Program-made: the position numbers and the translations under genes | Notes under the pieces: model-generated | Told to the model about the DNA's origin: nothing | Seen by the model: the letters and a program-made list of their open reading frames with translations, nothing else | The model's database searches: none | Source: Limnohabitans curvus | GTDB lineage: Bacteria; Pseudomonadota; Gammaproteobacteria; Burkholderiales; Burkholderiaceae_C | Direction of reading: 5' to 3' | Assembly: GCF_003063475.1 (NCBI RefSeq) | Contig: NZ_NESP01000001.1 | Span: 124,001 to 188,000, forward strand | Length of the DNA: 64,000 nucleotides | Shown: positions 1 through 8,789 of the stretch, piece by piece | How the letters are laid out: every line of letters starts with the position of its first letter | Numbering within the stretch: the stretch's first letter is position 1

Positions 1-562
1 CGCCGTCCTTCACATAGTCGCCCACGTTGACGCTGCGAATACCGACCACGCCATTGAACGGCGCGATCAAGCGCATGCGCTCCAAACGCGCGCACGACAA
101 ACCCAGTTGGGCGTCGGCCACTTGCAACGCAGCAGCACTCTCGTCCAAAGAACGTTGGGCGATGAAACTTTGGGCCACCAGCTCTTGGTTGCGCTTGTGG
201 TTGGCACGGGCAACCGACATTTGAGCGAGCGACTGCTGCACTTCGGCGCGTTGCAGGGTGTCGTCCATTTGCACCAGCACTTGGCCAGCACGCACACGCG
301 CACCATCGGCAAAGCCCAACGACAAGACACGACCGGCTATTTCAGGACGCAGCATCACGTTTTGTGAAGAGCGCAACGTGCCCACGGCCTCGGCATCGTC
401 ACGCAAGGTTTGTTTTTTGACTTGGGTGATTTCAACGCCACTTGGACGTACGCCCGCGGCGGCTCCGGTATCGGACTTGGGTGTTTGCAGCCACCAAGCC
501 AAGGTCGAGGCAACCACAATGCCAACGACCGCCACAACGGAATACATCTTTTTGGAGGCCAT
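1..562 (-). CDS. RND efflux periplasmic adaptor, C-terminal part beyond the window
   Basis: Reading the minus strand from the ATG at 562 gives an open frame of 187 codons that runs off the left edge. It has an N-terminal membrane anchor (about residues 6-24, VVAVVGIVVASTLAWWL), then the first half of a lipoyl/barrel-sandwich domain (VMLRPEIAGRVLSLGFADG), a coiled-coil hairpin rich in Ala/Gln, and the return strand (LIAPFNGVVGIRSVNVGDYV). This order is typical of membrane fusion proteins that link an inner-membrane RND pump to a TolC channel. The pump gene should lie further left. Substrate cannot be told. Confidence 0.9.
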   Translation of the reverse strand, partial: MASKKMYSVVAVVGIVVASTLAWWLQTPKSDTGAAAGVRPSGVEITQVKKQTLRDDAEAVGTLRSSQNVMLRPEIAGRVLSLGFADGARVRAGQVLVQMDDTLQRAEVQQSLAQMSVARANHKRNQELVAQSFIAQRSLDESAAALQVADAQLGLSCARLERMRLIAPFNGVVGIRSVNVGDYVKDG

Positions 563-658
563 GAGTGCAATTCTTTTAAGTAATAGACAAACTAGCCAAG
601 CAATGTACCAGCGGCTGGTTTCGAAAATGACAAATTTACCTAAGCTTCACAAAATCTG

Positions 659-1111
659 TCACCTACCCGACAAGGCCAACTCCACACCTCGGTTAGCCAA
701 GCCATCGGCCCGCTCGTTGTCCACATGGCCGGCATGGCCCTTGACCCAGTGCCACACGATGTCGTGGTCACCTTGGTGGGTCAAGGCATCAAGTTGCTGC
801 CACAAATCGGCATTCTTCACGGGCTGCTTGGCCGCCGTAACCCAGCTGCGGGCTTTCCAGCCATGAATCCACTCGGTGATGCCTTTGCGCACGTATTCGC
901 TGTCTAGGTACAAAGCCACCACGCACGGGCGCTTTAAGGCGCGCAAAGCCTCAATCACGGCCATCAATTCCATGCGGTTGTTGGTGGTGTCTAACTCGCC
1001 ACCAAACAACTCTTTTTCTTGGCCCGAGGGCGAGCGCAGCAGCGCGCCCCAGCCACCTGGGCCGGGGTTGCCTTTGCAGGCCCCGTCTGTGTAAATCTCT
1101 ACCGTGTTCAT
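659..1111 (-). CDS. rnhA: Ribonuclease HI
   Basis: 150-residue protein, the usual RNase HI length, which degrades the RNA strand of RNA-DNA hybrids. The start [15 protein letters not shown] carries the first catalytic Asp (D9); E48 (NNRMELMAV), D70 (LYLDSEYV) and the last Asp in [11 protein letters not shown] complete the DEDD site. A longer reading frame exists upstream, but the ATG at 1111 overlaps the stop of the methyltransferase gene in an ATGA and follows AAAAGGAATG, a good ribosome site, so this start is chosen. It is probably co-transcribed with the methyltransferase. Confidence 0.97.
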   Translation of the reverse strand: MNTVEIYTDGACKGNPGPGGWGALLRSPSGQEKELFGGELDTTNNRMELMAVIEALRALKRPCVVALYLDSEYVRKGITEWIHGWKARSWVTAAKQPVKNADLWQQLDALTHQGDHDIVWHWVKGHAGHVDNERADGLANRGVELALSGR

Positions 1112-1860
1112 TCCATTCCTTTTGATGCGGTGTTCGAGGCCGTCGTCACCACCGTGGCAGCGCGAGGCACAGCTTTTTTCCATGCGGGCGACATCAGTCG
1201 CATGCCATGCACGCGCTTAACGGCCACCATGCCATACACCGCGCCCAAAATAGGCCACCAGCGTACGCCCGCCTCATCCATCCAATCCCAGCGCTTCAAC
1301 CAGCGCTCTGTTTTGACTGCCGGGCGGTAGCAACCAAAACTGGTGGACTCCACCTCAAAACTCAACAGCTGTAACCAATCGCGCAAGCGGCGTTGGCCAA
1401 TGAACTCGCCCACCTCCGAAAAGCCACGTTTGCAGCTCTTGCTCAGGCCCCATAGGCTGTTGGGGTTGAAGCCACAAATCACCACCCGCCCCTCGGGCAC
1501 CAAGACGCGCTCGACCTCACGCAGCGTGGCATGTGGGTCGTAGCTCAGCTCAAGCGTGTGGGGCAACACCAGCAAGTCCAAGCTGGCGCTGGGAAAAGGC
1601 AAGGCTTCGTAGTTGGTCAGCAGCACATCACGGCCCAAGGGCCAAGGCTCGGGGTGCGTGTCGCAGCCCAGCCAGCGGTGCGGCATGCGATTGGCTTGCA
1701 AGGCGTCCAGCGCTGGAAAGCCCAGTTGCAAGGCATGAAAGCCAAACACATCGGCCACGGCGCGGTCTAAATAGGTTTGTTCCCACGCACGCAGGTACTG
1801 CCCGGCGGGAGACGCCAGCCAGTCAGGCAAACTATCGTTTTTTAAAGGTGTGGATGACAT
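1108..1860 (-). CDS. Class I SAM-dependent methyltransferase
   Basis: 250 residues. The central part ([38 protein letters not shown], here quoted only for its landmarks [14 protein letters not shown] and [11 protein letters not shown]) is the motif II/III region of class I Rossmann methyltransferases; the glycine-rich motif I is weak. The gene is beside rnhA and divergent from gloB, an arrangement common in betaproteobacteria, but the methyl acceptor is not known. Its ATG at 1860 shares the CATG with the start of gloB. A TTG start 11 codons upstream is possible, but would lie inside gloB and has no clear ribosome site. Confidence 0.85.
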   Translation of the reverse strand: MSSTPLKNDSLPDWLASPAGQYLRAWEQTYLDRAVADVFGFHALQLGFPALDALQANRMPHRWLGCDTHPEPWPLGRDVLLTNYEALPFPSASLDLLVLPHTLELSYDPHATLREVERVLVPEGRVVICGFNPNSLWGLSKSCKRGFSEVGEFIGQRRLRDWLQLLSFEVESTSFGCYRPAVKTERWLKRWDWMDEAGVRWWPILGAVYGMVAVKRVHGMRLMSPAWKKAVPRAATVVTTASNTASKGME

Positions 1861-2641
1861 GAAGCTGATTGCACTGCCCGCGTTCTCTGACAACTACCTG
1901 TGGTTGTGGCAACAAGACCAACTGGCCGTGGTGGTCGACCCCGGTGACGCTGCGCCTGTGTTGCAAGCGCTGGCCGACCACGGTCTGACATTGGCCGCGA
2001 TTCTAGTCACCCACCACCACGCTGACCACGTGGGCGGCGTGCGCGAACTCCACCTCGCCACAGGCGCCCAAGTGTTTGGCCCCGCCCGCGAAGAGGTGCC
2101 GGCCCCTTTCACCCCCGTCGTGCACGGCGACCATCTTGAATTGCTGGGCCAAACGGTGGCGGTCTTGGATGTACCAGGCCACACGGCGGGCCATGTGGCG
2201 TACTTTCTGCCAAACGCCCCTCACAGCCCCGTGCTGTTTTGCGGCGACACCTTGTTTTCTGGCGGCTGCGGGCGCATTTTTGAGGGCACGCCCGCACAAA
2301 TGCTGGCTTCGCTGGACAGCTTGGCGGCATTACCCCCAACAACGCGGGTGTGCTGCGCCCACGAGTACACTCTTTCCAACTTGCGATTCGCCCTCGCCGT
2401 AGAACCTAGCAACACAGATTTGCAGACCTACATGGCGCAGTGCCAGCAGCTCAGAGCCCAGGGAACCCCCACCCTGCCCGCCCAGCTGGGCACCGAATTG
2501 CAAATCAACCCGTTTTTAAGGGCTCGACATCCCCGTGTGCGACACGCTGTTGCACAGCACGCTGGACTCTCAGCGCTCGAACAAACCGACGACGTGGCTG
2601 TCTTTGCAGCCCTTCGTGAATGGAAGAACGATTTCAAATGA
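1859..2641 (+). CDS. gloB: Hydroxyacylglutathione hydrolase (glyoxalase II)
   Basis: 260 residues, the usual GloB length. It hydrolyses S-lactoylglutathione to lactate and glutathione, the second step of methylglyoxal detoxification in the cytoplasm. The metallo-beta-lactamase metal motif THHHADH is at residues 51-57, followed by PGHTAGHVAYF, FCGDTLFSGGCGR and CAHEYTLSN, which supply the other dinuclear-metal ligands and the glutathione site. The ATG at 1859 is preceded by AAAGGTG 9 bases upstream. The stop overlaps the start of mltD (ATGA). Confidence 0.96.
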   Translation: MKLIALPAFSDNYLWLWQQDQLAVVVDPGDAAPVLQALADHGLTLAAILVTHHHADHVGGVRELHLATGAQVFGPAREEVPAPFTPVVHGDHLELLGQTVAVLDVPGHTAGHVAYFLPNAPHSPVLFCGDTLFSGGCGRIFEGTPAQMLASLDSLAALPPTTRVCCAHEYTLSNLRFALAVEPSNTDLQTYMAQCQQLRAQGTPTLPAQLGTELQINPFLRARHPRVRHAVAQHAGLSALEQTDDVAVFAALREWKNDFK

Positions 2642-3969
2642 GATTTTTACTCGCTGTATTTAGCCTTAGCCTCGCCCTGCTCACGGGTTGCGCCAACTTG
2701 GCCGAACAAGGCGCGACCAGCCCCGGCGGCTTGAGCCCGATTACCAAAGGCAACGCCAAACGCGATGGTGTGGCGCAACTGAACTTGCCCAACGACTTGT
2801 GGGAGCGCATCCGTAAAAACTACCAAATGCCCGACCTGGAAAGCGACCTGGTCAACGACCGCACCCAGTGGTACGCCAACAAGCCCGACTACCTGCAACG
2901 CATGAGCGAGCGCTCCAGCAAATACCTGTTCCACATCGTTGAAGAACTTGAAGCGCGCAAGATGCCCACCGAGTTGGCCTTGCTGCCTTTCATCGAGAGC
3001 GCGTTCAACCCACAAGCCGTGTCTAGCGCACGTGCCAGCGGCATGTGGCAGTTCATGCCCGCCACAGGCAAAAGCTTTGACCTGAAACAAAACGTCTTCC
3101 GCGACGACCGCCGCGATGTGCAAGCCTCCACCCGCGCAGCACTCGACTACCTCGAGCGCCTGCACAAAATGTTTGGTGACTGGCACTTGGCCTTGGCCGC
3201 CTACAACTGGGGCGAAGGCAATGTGGGCAAAGCCATTGCACGCAACAAACGCGCGGGCTTGCCCACGGGCTACACCGACTTGAACATGCCGATGGAAACA
3301 CGGATGTACGTGCCCAAGCTGCAGGCCATGAAGAACATTGTGGGCAATCCGCCCCAATACGGCGTGGTGTTGCCCAGCATCCCGAACCACCCTTATTTTC
3401 AAAGCGTACCCCTGCCACGCGACATGGACGTGACGGTGGCGGCCAAGCTGGCCGACATCTCGGAACAAGACTTCAAAGCCTTGAACCCCTCTGCCCACCG
3501 CCCCGTGCTGCTGGCGGCTGGCTCGCCCAACATCTTGCTGCCTTGGGACAATGCCGAGGTGTTCCAACGCAACTACGAAGCCTCCACCTTGGGTCGCATG
3601 GCCACATGGACAGCCTGGATTGCGCCTTCCACCATGAAAGTGGCCGATGCAGCCAAACAGGTGAACATGAGCGAGGCGGACTTTCGCGCCATCAACAACA
3701 TCCCGCCGCGCATGCTCATCAAAGCAGGCTCAGCCCTGCTGGTGCCCCGCCATGCCAACGTATTGGGTGATGTGACCGCACAAGTGGCTGACAACGGCAA
3801 ACTCGATTTGTCCCCCGAAGCCGTGGCCAAGCGCAAAGCTGCGGCCAAAGGTGGCAAGAACGCCAAAGGCACAAAGCTGGCGTCTGCCAAAGAAAGCAAA
3901 GGCTCTGGCAAGAAACAAGTCGCCAGCAAAGGCGATAAAAAAGGCGACACCAAGGTCGCCAAGAAATAA
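2638..3969 (+). CDS. mltD: Membrane-bound lytic murein transglycosylase D
   Basis: 443-residue lipoprotein: lipobox LLTGC gives a modified Cys at about residue 18. The SLT domain has the catalytic Glu at about E120 (LPFIESAFNPQAVS) and the GMWQFMPATG motif, then AAYNWGEGNVG. It cleaves peptidoglycan glycan strands with 1,6-anhydro formation. Two LysM-like segments follow (around ISEQDFKALNP and VNMSEADFRAINN), then a tail of about 45 residues very rich in Lys/Ala/Gly. The start overlaps the gloB stop, so the two are co-transcribed. Confidence 0.95.
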   Translation: MRFLLAVFSLSLALLTGCANLAEQGATSPGGLSPITKGNAKRDGVAQLNLPNDLWERIRKNYQMPDLESDLVNDRTQWYANKPDYLQRMSERSSKYLFHIVEELEARKMPTELALLPFIESAFNPQAVSSARASGMWQFMPATGKSFDLKQNVFRDDRRDVQASTRAALDYLERLHKMFGDWHLALAAYNWGEGNVGKAIARNKRAGLPTGYTDLNMPMETRMYVPKLQAMKNIVGNPPQYGVVLPSIPNHPYFQSVPLPRDMDVTVAAKLADISEQDFKALNPSAHRPVLLAAGSPNILLPWDNAEVFQRNYEASTLGRMATWTAWIAPSTMKVADAAKQVNMSEADFRAINNIPPRMLIKAGSALLVPRHANVLGDVTAQVADNGKLDLSPEAVAKRKAAAKGGKNAKGTKLASAKESKGSGKKQVASKGDKKGDTKVAKK

Positions 3970-3982
3970 TGCTGCGCAAAAC

Positions 3983-4001
3983 GGAAGGCTTTGCGCCTTC
4001 C
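3983..4001. terminator. Hairpin between convergent mltD and recR
   Basis: GGAAGGC (3983-3989) and GCCTTCC (3995-4001) form a 7-bp stem with a 5-base loop in the 37-base gap between the convergent ends of mltD and recR. There is no clear T-run on either side, so a terminator role is inferred from position only. Confidence 0.4.
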
Positions 4002-4006
4002 ATGCG

Positions 4007-4603
4007 TTAAGCGTCGCGCCTGTCCACCAACGCGTGGGCAATCGTGCCCAAGTCCACATATTCGAGCTCGCTGCCCACAGGCACGCCACGGGCTAGGCGC
4101 GTCACTTGGACGCCGCGCTTCTTCAGGCCCTCGCTCAACACATGCGCCGTCGCTTCACCCTCGGCGGTGAAATTGGTGGCCAAGATCACTTCTTTCACCA
4201 TGCCATCGCTGGCGCGCGCCATCAGCTTTTCCAGGCCAATGTCTTTGGGGCCAAAACCGTCCAGCGGACTGATGCGCCCCATCAACACAAAGTACAGCCC
4301 TTTGTAGGCGGCTGTGCGCTCCACCGCCGATTGGTCGGCGGGCGTTTCCACCACACACAAACGGGTGGTGTCGCGGCCATCGTCCAAGCAGGTGTCGCAG
4401 ACCGTCTGGGTGGTGAAGGTGTGGCAGCGCTCGCAGTGCTGCACCTGACTCGCTGCTTGGTGCAAGGCCTGAGAAATTAACTCCGCCCCTTCGCGGTCAT
4501 GTTGCAGCAAGTGGTACGCCATGCGCGAGGCCGATTTCACCCCCACGCCGGGCAAACGGCGCAGGGCCTGAATCAGGCCTTCCAGCACGGACGTGTCGCT
4601 CAT
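4007..4603 (-). CDS. recR: Recombination mediator protein RecR
   Basis: 198 residues, full length. RecR with RecF/RecO loads RecA on gapped DNA. Visible parts are the N-terminal helix-hairpin-helix ([20 protein letters not shown]), a four-Cys zinc finger (C57, C60, C69, C72) and the Toprim domain ([14 protein letters not shown] ... [20 protein letters not shown]). It starts directly after the stop of the YbaB gene, in the classic dnaX-ybaB-recR order. Confidence 0.97.
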   Translation of the reverse strand: MSDTSVLEGLIQALRRLPGVGVKSASRMAYHLLQHDREGAELISQALHQAASQVQHCERCHTFTTQTVCDTCLDDGRDTTRLCVVETPADQSAVERTAAYKGLYFVLMGRISPLDGFGPKDIGLEKLMARASDGMVKEVILATNFTAEGEATAHVLSEGLKKRGVQVTRLARGVPVGSELEYVDLGTIAHALVDRRDA

Positions 4604-4927
4604 TTAGAACGGCAGTTTCAGGCCAGGTGGCAAACCAGCGGTGAGCTTGCTCATTTTGGCTTCGCTGGTTTCAGCAGCTTTGCGTACCGCGTCGTTGAAG
4701 GCGGCAGCCACCAAGTCTTCCAGCATGTCTTTGTCATCGGCCAGCAAGCTGGGGTCGATGGTGATGCGTTTGACATCGTGCTTGCAGGTCATCAAAACCT
4801 TGACCAAGCCAGAACCTGATTCGCCGGTCACTTCGACGAAGGCCAGCTCTTCTTGTGCCTTTTTCAGGTTTTCTTGCATGGCTTGGGCTTGCTTCATCAG
4901 GCCCGAGAGTTGTCCTTTGTTGAACAT
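4604..4927 (-). CDS. ybaB: YbaB/EbfC family nucleoid-associated protein
   Basis: 107 residues. Starts [20 protein letters not shown], the conserved N-terminal helix of the family, followed by [25 protein letters not shown]. The family binds DNA as a dimer and is nearly always placed between dnaX and recR, as here. It abuts recR without a gap. The 43-base space to dnaX is AT-rich and carries AAAGGGAAAAATC as ribosome site. Confidence 0.95.
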   Translation of the reverse strand: MFNKGQLSGLMKQAQAMQENLKKAQEELAFVEVTGESGSGLVKVLMTCKHDVKRITIDPSLLADDKDMLEDLVAAAFNDAVRKAAETSEAKMSKLTAGLPPGLKLPF

Positions 4928-4970
4928 GATTTTTCCCTTTTACAAACTAATAAAACTAAAACGGTCTGAT

Positions 4971-6827
4971 TTATAGCGGCTTGATGCTACCCGGCACGAT
5001 TTTGGCGCCGTAGTCACGCATCAAACTTTGAACATAGGGGTCGTTGAGGATGATGGCCTCTGCCCCCGCTTGGCGCTGCGCGGCGGCAGCGGCATTGCGC
5101 TTGGCAGGGCTGTCTTGCACACGGCCCACTTCGACGGTCAGGCGCACAGGGTAGCCCGCGGTTTCGAGTGCTTTTTGCAAACGTTCGCGGCTGGTGGTGC
5201 TGTTGAGCGACTCGCGCTCGACGCGCAGCATCCAGGTGTCGGTGTCGCGCGCGACCAGTTGCGACTGCAAACCCAGCTCGCGCACCAAGGCGTTGATGGT
5301 TTCAGCAGCAGACATGTCCATCACCAATTTGTGCCAAAACTCGCCTTCGGGTGTGGCCTCGATGTGCGGCACGTCGGTGGTGGGCATTTGCGGCTCAAGC
5401 GCAGCACTGGGCTCGGCTTGCTGGCGCACGGGCATGGCCACCACAGCGGCGTCTGAATCGTGGTCATAGCTGGGACAGTCGGTGCCATCGGGGTCGTAGC
5501 TGGGGTCATCCTCCCAAGGTGCCACTTCGCGTGGTTGCATGTCCCGCACCGGCAAGGCTTGCACGGAGGCTGAGGGTTGCGGCGGCTCGGCGGGGCGTGG
5601 CGCAACAGGAGGCGATGGCTGAGCTGCGGGTTGCACGGGTGCAGCCGCGGCAGGTGGCGAAGCAGCGCGCTGCGGATTAATTAGAGTTTTTTTTTCAGCC
5701 GAGGCCGAAGCTGCATGCGAGGCTTGTGGTTTGAACGCCAGCAAGCGCAGCAGCACCATCGTCAGTGCGGCGTATTCGTCTGGGGCCAAGCCCAGCTCTT
5801 GACGGCCATGCAAACTCAGGCTGTAAAGCAACTGGGTTTCGTCGGGTGGCATCACACCCGCCAAGCGTGCCATCTCGGCCGCTTCAGGGTCTGAGGCATC
5901 GGCTTCTGCCATGTCGGGCACGGCTTGCAGCACGGCCATGCGTTGCAAGACCATCGACATGTCTTCGAGCGTCGCGGCAGCGCTCAGGCCATTCAAACGC
6001 AAAGCTTCTGAGGTTTCGACCACCGATTTGCCATCGCCATGGGCCAAAGCCTCAATCAAACGGAACACATGCGAGCGGTCGGCACTGCCCAACATTTGGC
6101 GCACAGCGGCTTCTTGCAACTGGCCGCCGCCGTAGGCAATGGCTTGGTCGGTCAAGCTCAGCGCATCGCGCATAGAACCGCGTGCAGCACGAGCCAACAA
6201 GCGCAAGGCTTGGGGTTCGGAAGCAATGTTTTCTTGGCCCAACACATGGCCCAAATGCTCCAGCACGGTTTCGGGGGCCATGGGGCGCAGGTTGAACTGC
6301 AAGCAGCGCGACAGCACGGTGACCGGGACTTTTTGTGGGTCGGTCGTGGCAAGTACGAACTTCAAATATTCAGGCGGCTCTTCCAGCGTCTTCAACATCG
6401 CGTTGAACGCGGTGTTGGTGAGCATGTGCACCTCGTCAATCATGAAGACCTTGAAGCGGCCCTGCACAGGCTTGTAAACAGCTTGCTCCAGCAAGCTTTG
6501 CACTTCGTCCACGCCGCGGTTGGAAGCCGCGTCCAACTCGGTGTAGTCCACAAAGCGACCGGCATCGATGTCGGTACAGGCTTGGCACACACCGCAGGGG
6601 TTGGCGGTGATGCCTCCCGTGCCGTCCGCACCCTGACAGTTGAGCGATTTGGCCAACACGCGCGACACCGTGGTCTTGCCCACCCCGCGTGTGCCGGTGA
6701 ACAAATAGGCATGGTGCAAACGTTGGGTGGTCAGGGCATTGGTCAGCGCCTGCACGACGTGCTCTTGCCCCACCATCTCTGTGAAGGTTTTTGGGCGGTA
6801 CTTACGGGCGAGCACGAGGTAGGACAT
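4971..6827 (-). CDS. dnaX: DNA polymerase III subunits tau/gamma
   Basis: 618 residues. Clamp-loader ATPase of the replisome: Walker A GTRGVGKTT at about residue 45, a four-Cys zinc site (CQGADG, CGVCQAC), Walker B MIDEVHML and sensor 1 ATTDPQKVPVTVLSRC. After about residue 370 comes a Pro/Ala/Gln-rich linker and then the tau-specific C-terminal domain (EFWHKLVMDMSAAETINALV). The junction coincides with a run of nine A in the mRNA, which probably yields a shorter gamma form (separate entry). First gene of the dnaX-ybaB-recR operon. Confidence 0.97.
   Translation of the reverse strand: MSYLVLARKYRPKTFTEMVGQEHVVQALTNALTTQRLHHAYLFTGTRGVGKTTVSRVLAKSLNCQGADGTGGITANPCGVCQACTDIDAGRFVDYTELDAASNRGVDEVQSLLEQAVYKPVQGRFKVFMIDEVHMLTNTAFNAMLKTLEEPPEYLKFVLATTDPQKVPVTVLSRCLQFNLRPMAPETVLEHLGHVLGQENIASEPQALRLLARAARGSMRDALSLTDQAIAYGGGQLQEAAVRQMLGSADRSHVFRLIEALAHGDGKSVVETSEALRLNGLSAAATLEDMSMVLQRMAVLQAVPDMAEADASDPEAAEMARLAGVMPPDETQLLYSLSLHGRQELGLAPDEYAALTMVLLRLLAFKPQASHAASASAEKKTLINPQRAASPPAAAAPVQPAAQPSPPVAPRPAEPPQPSASVQALPVRDMQPREVAPWEDDPSYDPDGTDCPSYDHDSDAAVVAMPVRQQAEPSAALEPQMPTTDVPHIEATPEGEFWHKLVMDMSAAETINALVRELGLQSQLVARDTDTWMLRVERESLNSTTSRERLQKALETAGYPVRLTVEVGRVQDSPAKRNAAAAAQRQAGAEAIILNDPYVQSLMRDYGAKIVPGSIKPL
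5687..5695 (-). promoter_or_regulatory. A9 slippery run in dnaX (putative tau/gamma frameshift or slippage site)
   Basis: On the coding strand dnaX reads GAA AAA AAA ACT CTA ATT AAT, nine A in a row near codon 378. A shift of -1 (or one extra A in the mRNA) reads AAC TCT AAT TAA; a shift of +1 (or one A lost) reads CTC TAA. Both alternative frames stop within four codons, exactly between the ATPase/collar domains and the tau tail. Escherichia coli dnaX uses ribosomal frameshifting and Thermus uses transcriptional slippage on A9 to make gamma; the same outcome is inferred here. Confidence 0.65.
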
Positions 6828-6919
6828 AAGCGACTGATTCTAAAGCGAGCGCACGCCCTCTCAAGAAACAGACCAACCGATCAGCCTGCACCACCCAAGC
6901 TTCAGCAGTCGGTCCTTAC

Positions 6920-7318
6920 CTATGCTGCGCAAGCTAGCGTATTGGTATCTACATAAAACGCATGGCGCGGGGATTCGATCGACAAAGTTTTAACCAACAA
7001 ATCGCCCATTTTTTCAAAGTAAGCGTTGGCAGCCTCGGTCGGAACAATGTATTTGGTACGCCGATTGCCATCTTTGTAAATCAAATCAATCAAACCCTTT
7101 TGGCGCAGCGATTCAACGCGACGGTGAATCGTCCCAGGGCTTGCGAAGTGAATCATCGCCATGATTTGAGAAATAGTCAGGGGCTGACCTTGAAAATCGG
7201 CGACCGCAATGGCGCTCAGCAACTGGACACAGGCAGGGGATACATACGAAAGCATGGCATCCATCGGCTCTGCTTTGCTTTGAACCAAGTAATTGAGATA
7301 CACATTTTTTGAAGACAT
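6920..7318 (-). CDS. MarR-like winged-helix regulator
   Basis: 132 residues. The centre (LTISQIMAMIHFASPGTIHRRVESLRQKGLIDL) is a winged helix-turn-helix recognition unit, followed by the wing YKDGNRRTKYIVPT and a C-terminal helix. This matches MarR/DUF-type regulators that bind palindromic DNA as dimers. The effector is unknown. The ATG at 7318 faces a long AT-rich intergenic region shared with the Crp/Fnr-like gene, so it may regulate itself and that gene. Codon use is more AT-rich than in dnaX. Confidence 0.8.
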   Translation of the reverse strand: MSSKNVYLNYLVQSKAEPMDAMLSYVSPACVQLLSAIAVADFQGQPLTISQIMAMIHFASPGTIHRRVESLRQKGLIDLIYKDGNRRTKYIVPTEAANAYFEKMGDLLVKTLSIESPRHAFYVDTNTLACAA

Positions 7319-7722
7319 GAAATTCGCCCTTCCCCACTTAGGTGGATTTACAAATAAAAAACCAACGTCAGGAATTTAAAAATAAATACAAATCTCAATC
7401 TGTTCGATTAAGCACAGAATCAATAATTTGATAAATAAATATCTTTTCGCAAATCTTTTATGTGCGAATCCACACAAATATAAATACATCACCGATGAGT
7501 ATTTTTATGGCATCTTCCATAAATATTTAGATTGAAATCTGTCCGATTTAATTACAAGTGCGACACGATGTATTTAAAATGTATTCACTTTATTCGGAGA
7601 AAATATTTCGTAAGAATAAGTAATATGCAAGTAGTGTTCGCAAACGCACAATACTTATCTTTTTGAGGGCATACAATTTTTTCAGTTCGGTTCAACACGG
7701 ATAAATTGAAAAGGCGGTATTT
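7319..7722. other. AT-rich divergent intergenic region with repeated motifs
   Basis: 404 bases with no gene, clearly richer in A/T than the flanks. It separates two divergent regulator genes. It contains the inverted repeat at 7504-7523 and two similar copies of ATCTGTYCGATTWA (7398-7411 and 7537-7551 roughly). It probably holds the promoters and operators of both regulators. No hairpin-plus-T-run terminator or RNA gene is visible. Confidence 0.6.
7504..7523. promoter_or_regulatory. Inverted repeat, candidate operator
   Basis: TTTATGG (7504-7510), spacer CATCTT, CCATAAA (7517-7523): perfect 7-bp arms, nearly extendable to 10. It lies between the MarR-like and Crp/Fnr-like genes, so it is a candidate site for either protein. 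It does not match the classical FNR box TTGAT-N4-ATCAA. Confidence 0.4.
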
Positions 7723-8463
7723 GTGAACTCTCGCATCATGTATCCAATTAAAGCCAGCAACCGGCTGCTTGCAGCCTTACCTTCCGCAGAATGGGAAAGA
7801 TGGCAACCTAAGTTTGAAATGGTTAATTTAAAAATTGACCAAATTATTTACGAAACTGGATGCAACATACAGCATATTTACTTTCCGGTTAATTGTATTA
7901 TTTCACTGCAGTATGACTTTCAAGATGGCGCCTCCGCTGAGTTTGCGCAAATAGGCAATGAAGGCTTATGTGGCGTTTGCACCTTCATGGGCACGCAGTC
8001 GACCAACAGCAAAGCCGTGGTCATTGGATGCGGGTCGGCTTACCGAATCAAAACTGACTTTCTACTCGAGGAGTTCAACAACTCAAGTGCTTTTAGGCGG
8101 TTGATACTGCGGTACATGCAAGCCATGATGAGCTATGCCTCTCAAACCGCCGTTTGCAACCGCCGCCATTCAATTGATCAACAACTGTGCAAAACAATTC
8201 TTCAAAACTTAGACAGAATTCCAGGCAATGAATTGACTTTTACACATGAGTTGATTGCCAAAACATTGGGCGTACGCCGAGAGGGCATTAGCCATGCCGC
8301 GAAGAAACTTCAAAATGACGGGCTTATTAAATATACACGTGGTCACATATCTATACTAAACCGTGAGAATCTGACCCGTCACGCCTGCGAATGTTATGGC
8401 ATCGTGAAAGATGAATATGAAAAGCTTATTCCATCACCGTTATTATCCAGACTCGTCAGCTAG
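7723..8463 (+). CDS. Crp/Fnr family transcriptional regulator
   Basis: 246 residues from a GTG start. An N-terminal cyclic-nucleotide-binding-like beta-barrel (IIYETGCNIQHIYFPVNCIISLQ ... GNEGLCGVCTFMG) is followed by a dimer helix and a C-terminal Crp-type HTH (LIAKTLGVRREGISHAAKKLQNDGLI) with wing YTRGHISILNR. Cys residues are present but not in the N-terminal Fnr Fe-S pattern, so it is probably not an oxygen-sensing Fnr. The GTG is chosen because AAGGCGG lies 5 bases upstream; an in-frame ATG at 7738 has no such site. Confidence 0.85.
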   Translation: MNSRIMYPIKASNRLLAALPSAEWERWQPKFEMVNLKIDQIIYETGCNIQHIYFPVNCIISLQYDFQDGASAEFAQIGNEGLCGVCTFMGTQSTNSKAVVIGCGSAYRIKTDFLLEEFNNSSAFRRLILRYMQAMMSYASQTAVCNRRHSIDQQLCKTILQNLDRIPGNELTFTHELIAKTLGVRREGISHAAKKLQNDGLIKYTRGHISILNRENLTRHACECYGIVKDEYEKLIPSPLLSRLVS

Positions 8464-8478
8464 CCCTTTTATAGCAGT

Positions 8479-8775
8479 CTAATTATTCATTTCAAATAAG
8501 GCTTGCATTTCCTCAGCGCTTAAGTGCATCTTGGGCGCTGAGGAAGGCGCTGGCACGACACGTCCTTTTAAGATGATCGAATGATCTTGAACCAAGATCT
8601 CTACATCGTAGGAGACATCTAAAGCATAGTGACTGGTAAATATGCCAATGGCCTTTGCCAATACAGTCAAGCCTTCGTTGACCCGTGCGTCTAAGGCAAC
8701 TTTATCCATGCGCTCATTTTTTTGCAAAACGACAGAAGCTGTCAAATGCGGTGGTTGTGGGCGAAGTCGTGTCAT
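8479..8775 (-). CDS. Hypothetical protein, 98 residues
   Basis: Not recognised. It begins MTRLRPQPPHLTASVV and has no membrane segment or signal peptide. The middle (ALDVSYDVEILVQDHSIILKGRVVPAP) looks like two beta-strands and the end is acidic-helical (LSAEEMQALFEMNN). It starts 14 bases after the stop of the LuxR-type gene and is on the same strand, so it is likely in its operon. A GGGGACG lies 8 bases before the ATG. A TTG start 6 codons upstream is possible. Confidence 0.6.
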   Translation of the reverse strand: MTRLRPQPPHLTASVVLQKNERMDKVALDARVNEGLTVLAKAIGIFTSHYALDVSYDVEILVQDHSIILKGRVVPAPSSAPKMHLSAEEMQALFEMNN

Positions 8776-8789
8776 GCTGGCGTCCCCGT

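Noticed and set aside
2647-3567. A 306-residue open frame on the minus strand opposite mltD
   Set aside because: mltD is a clear conserved gene and the antisense frame has His/Val-rich composition typical of shadows.
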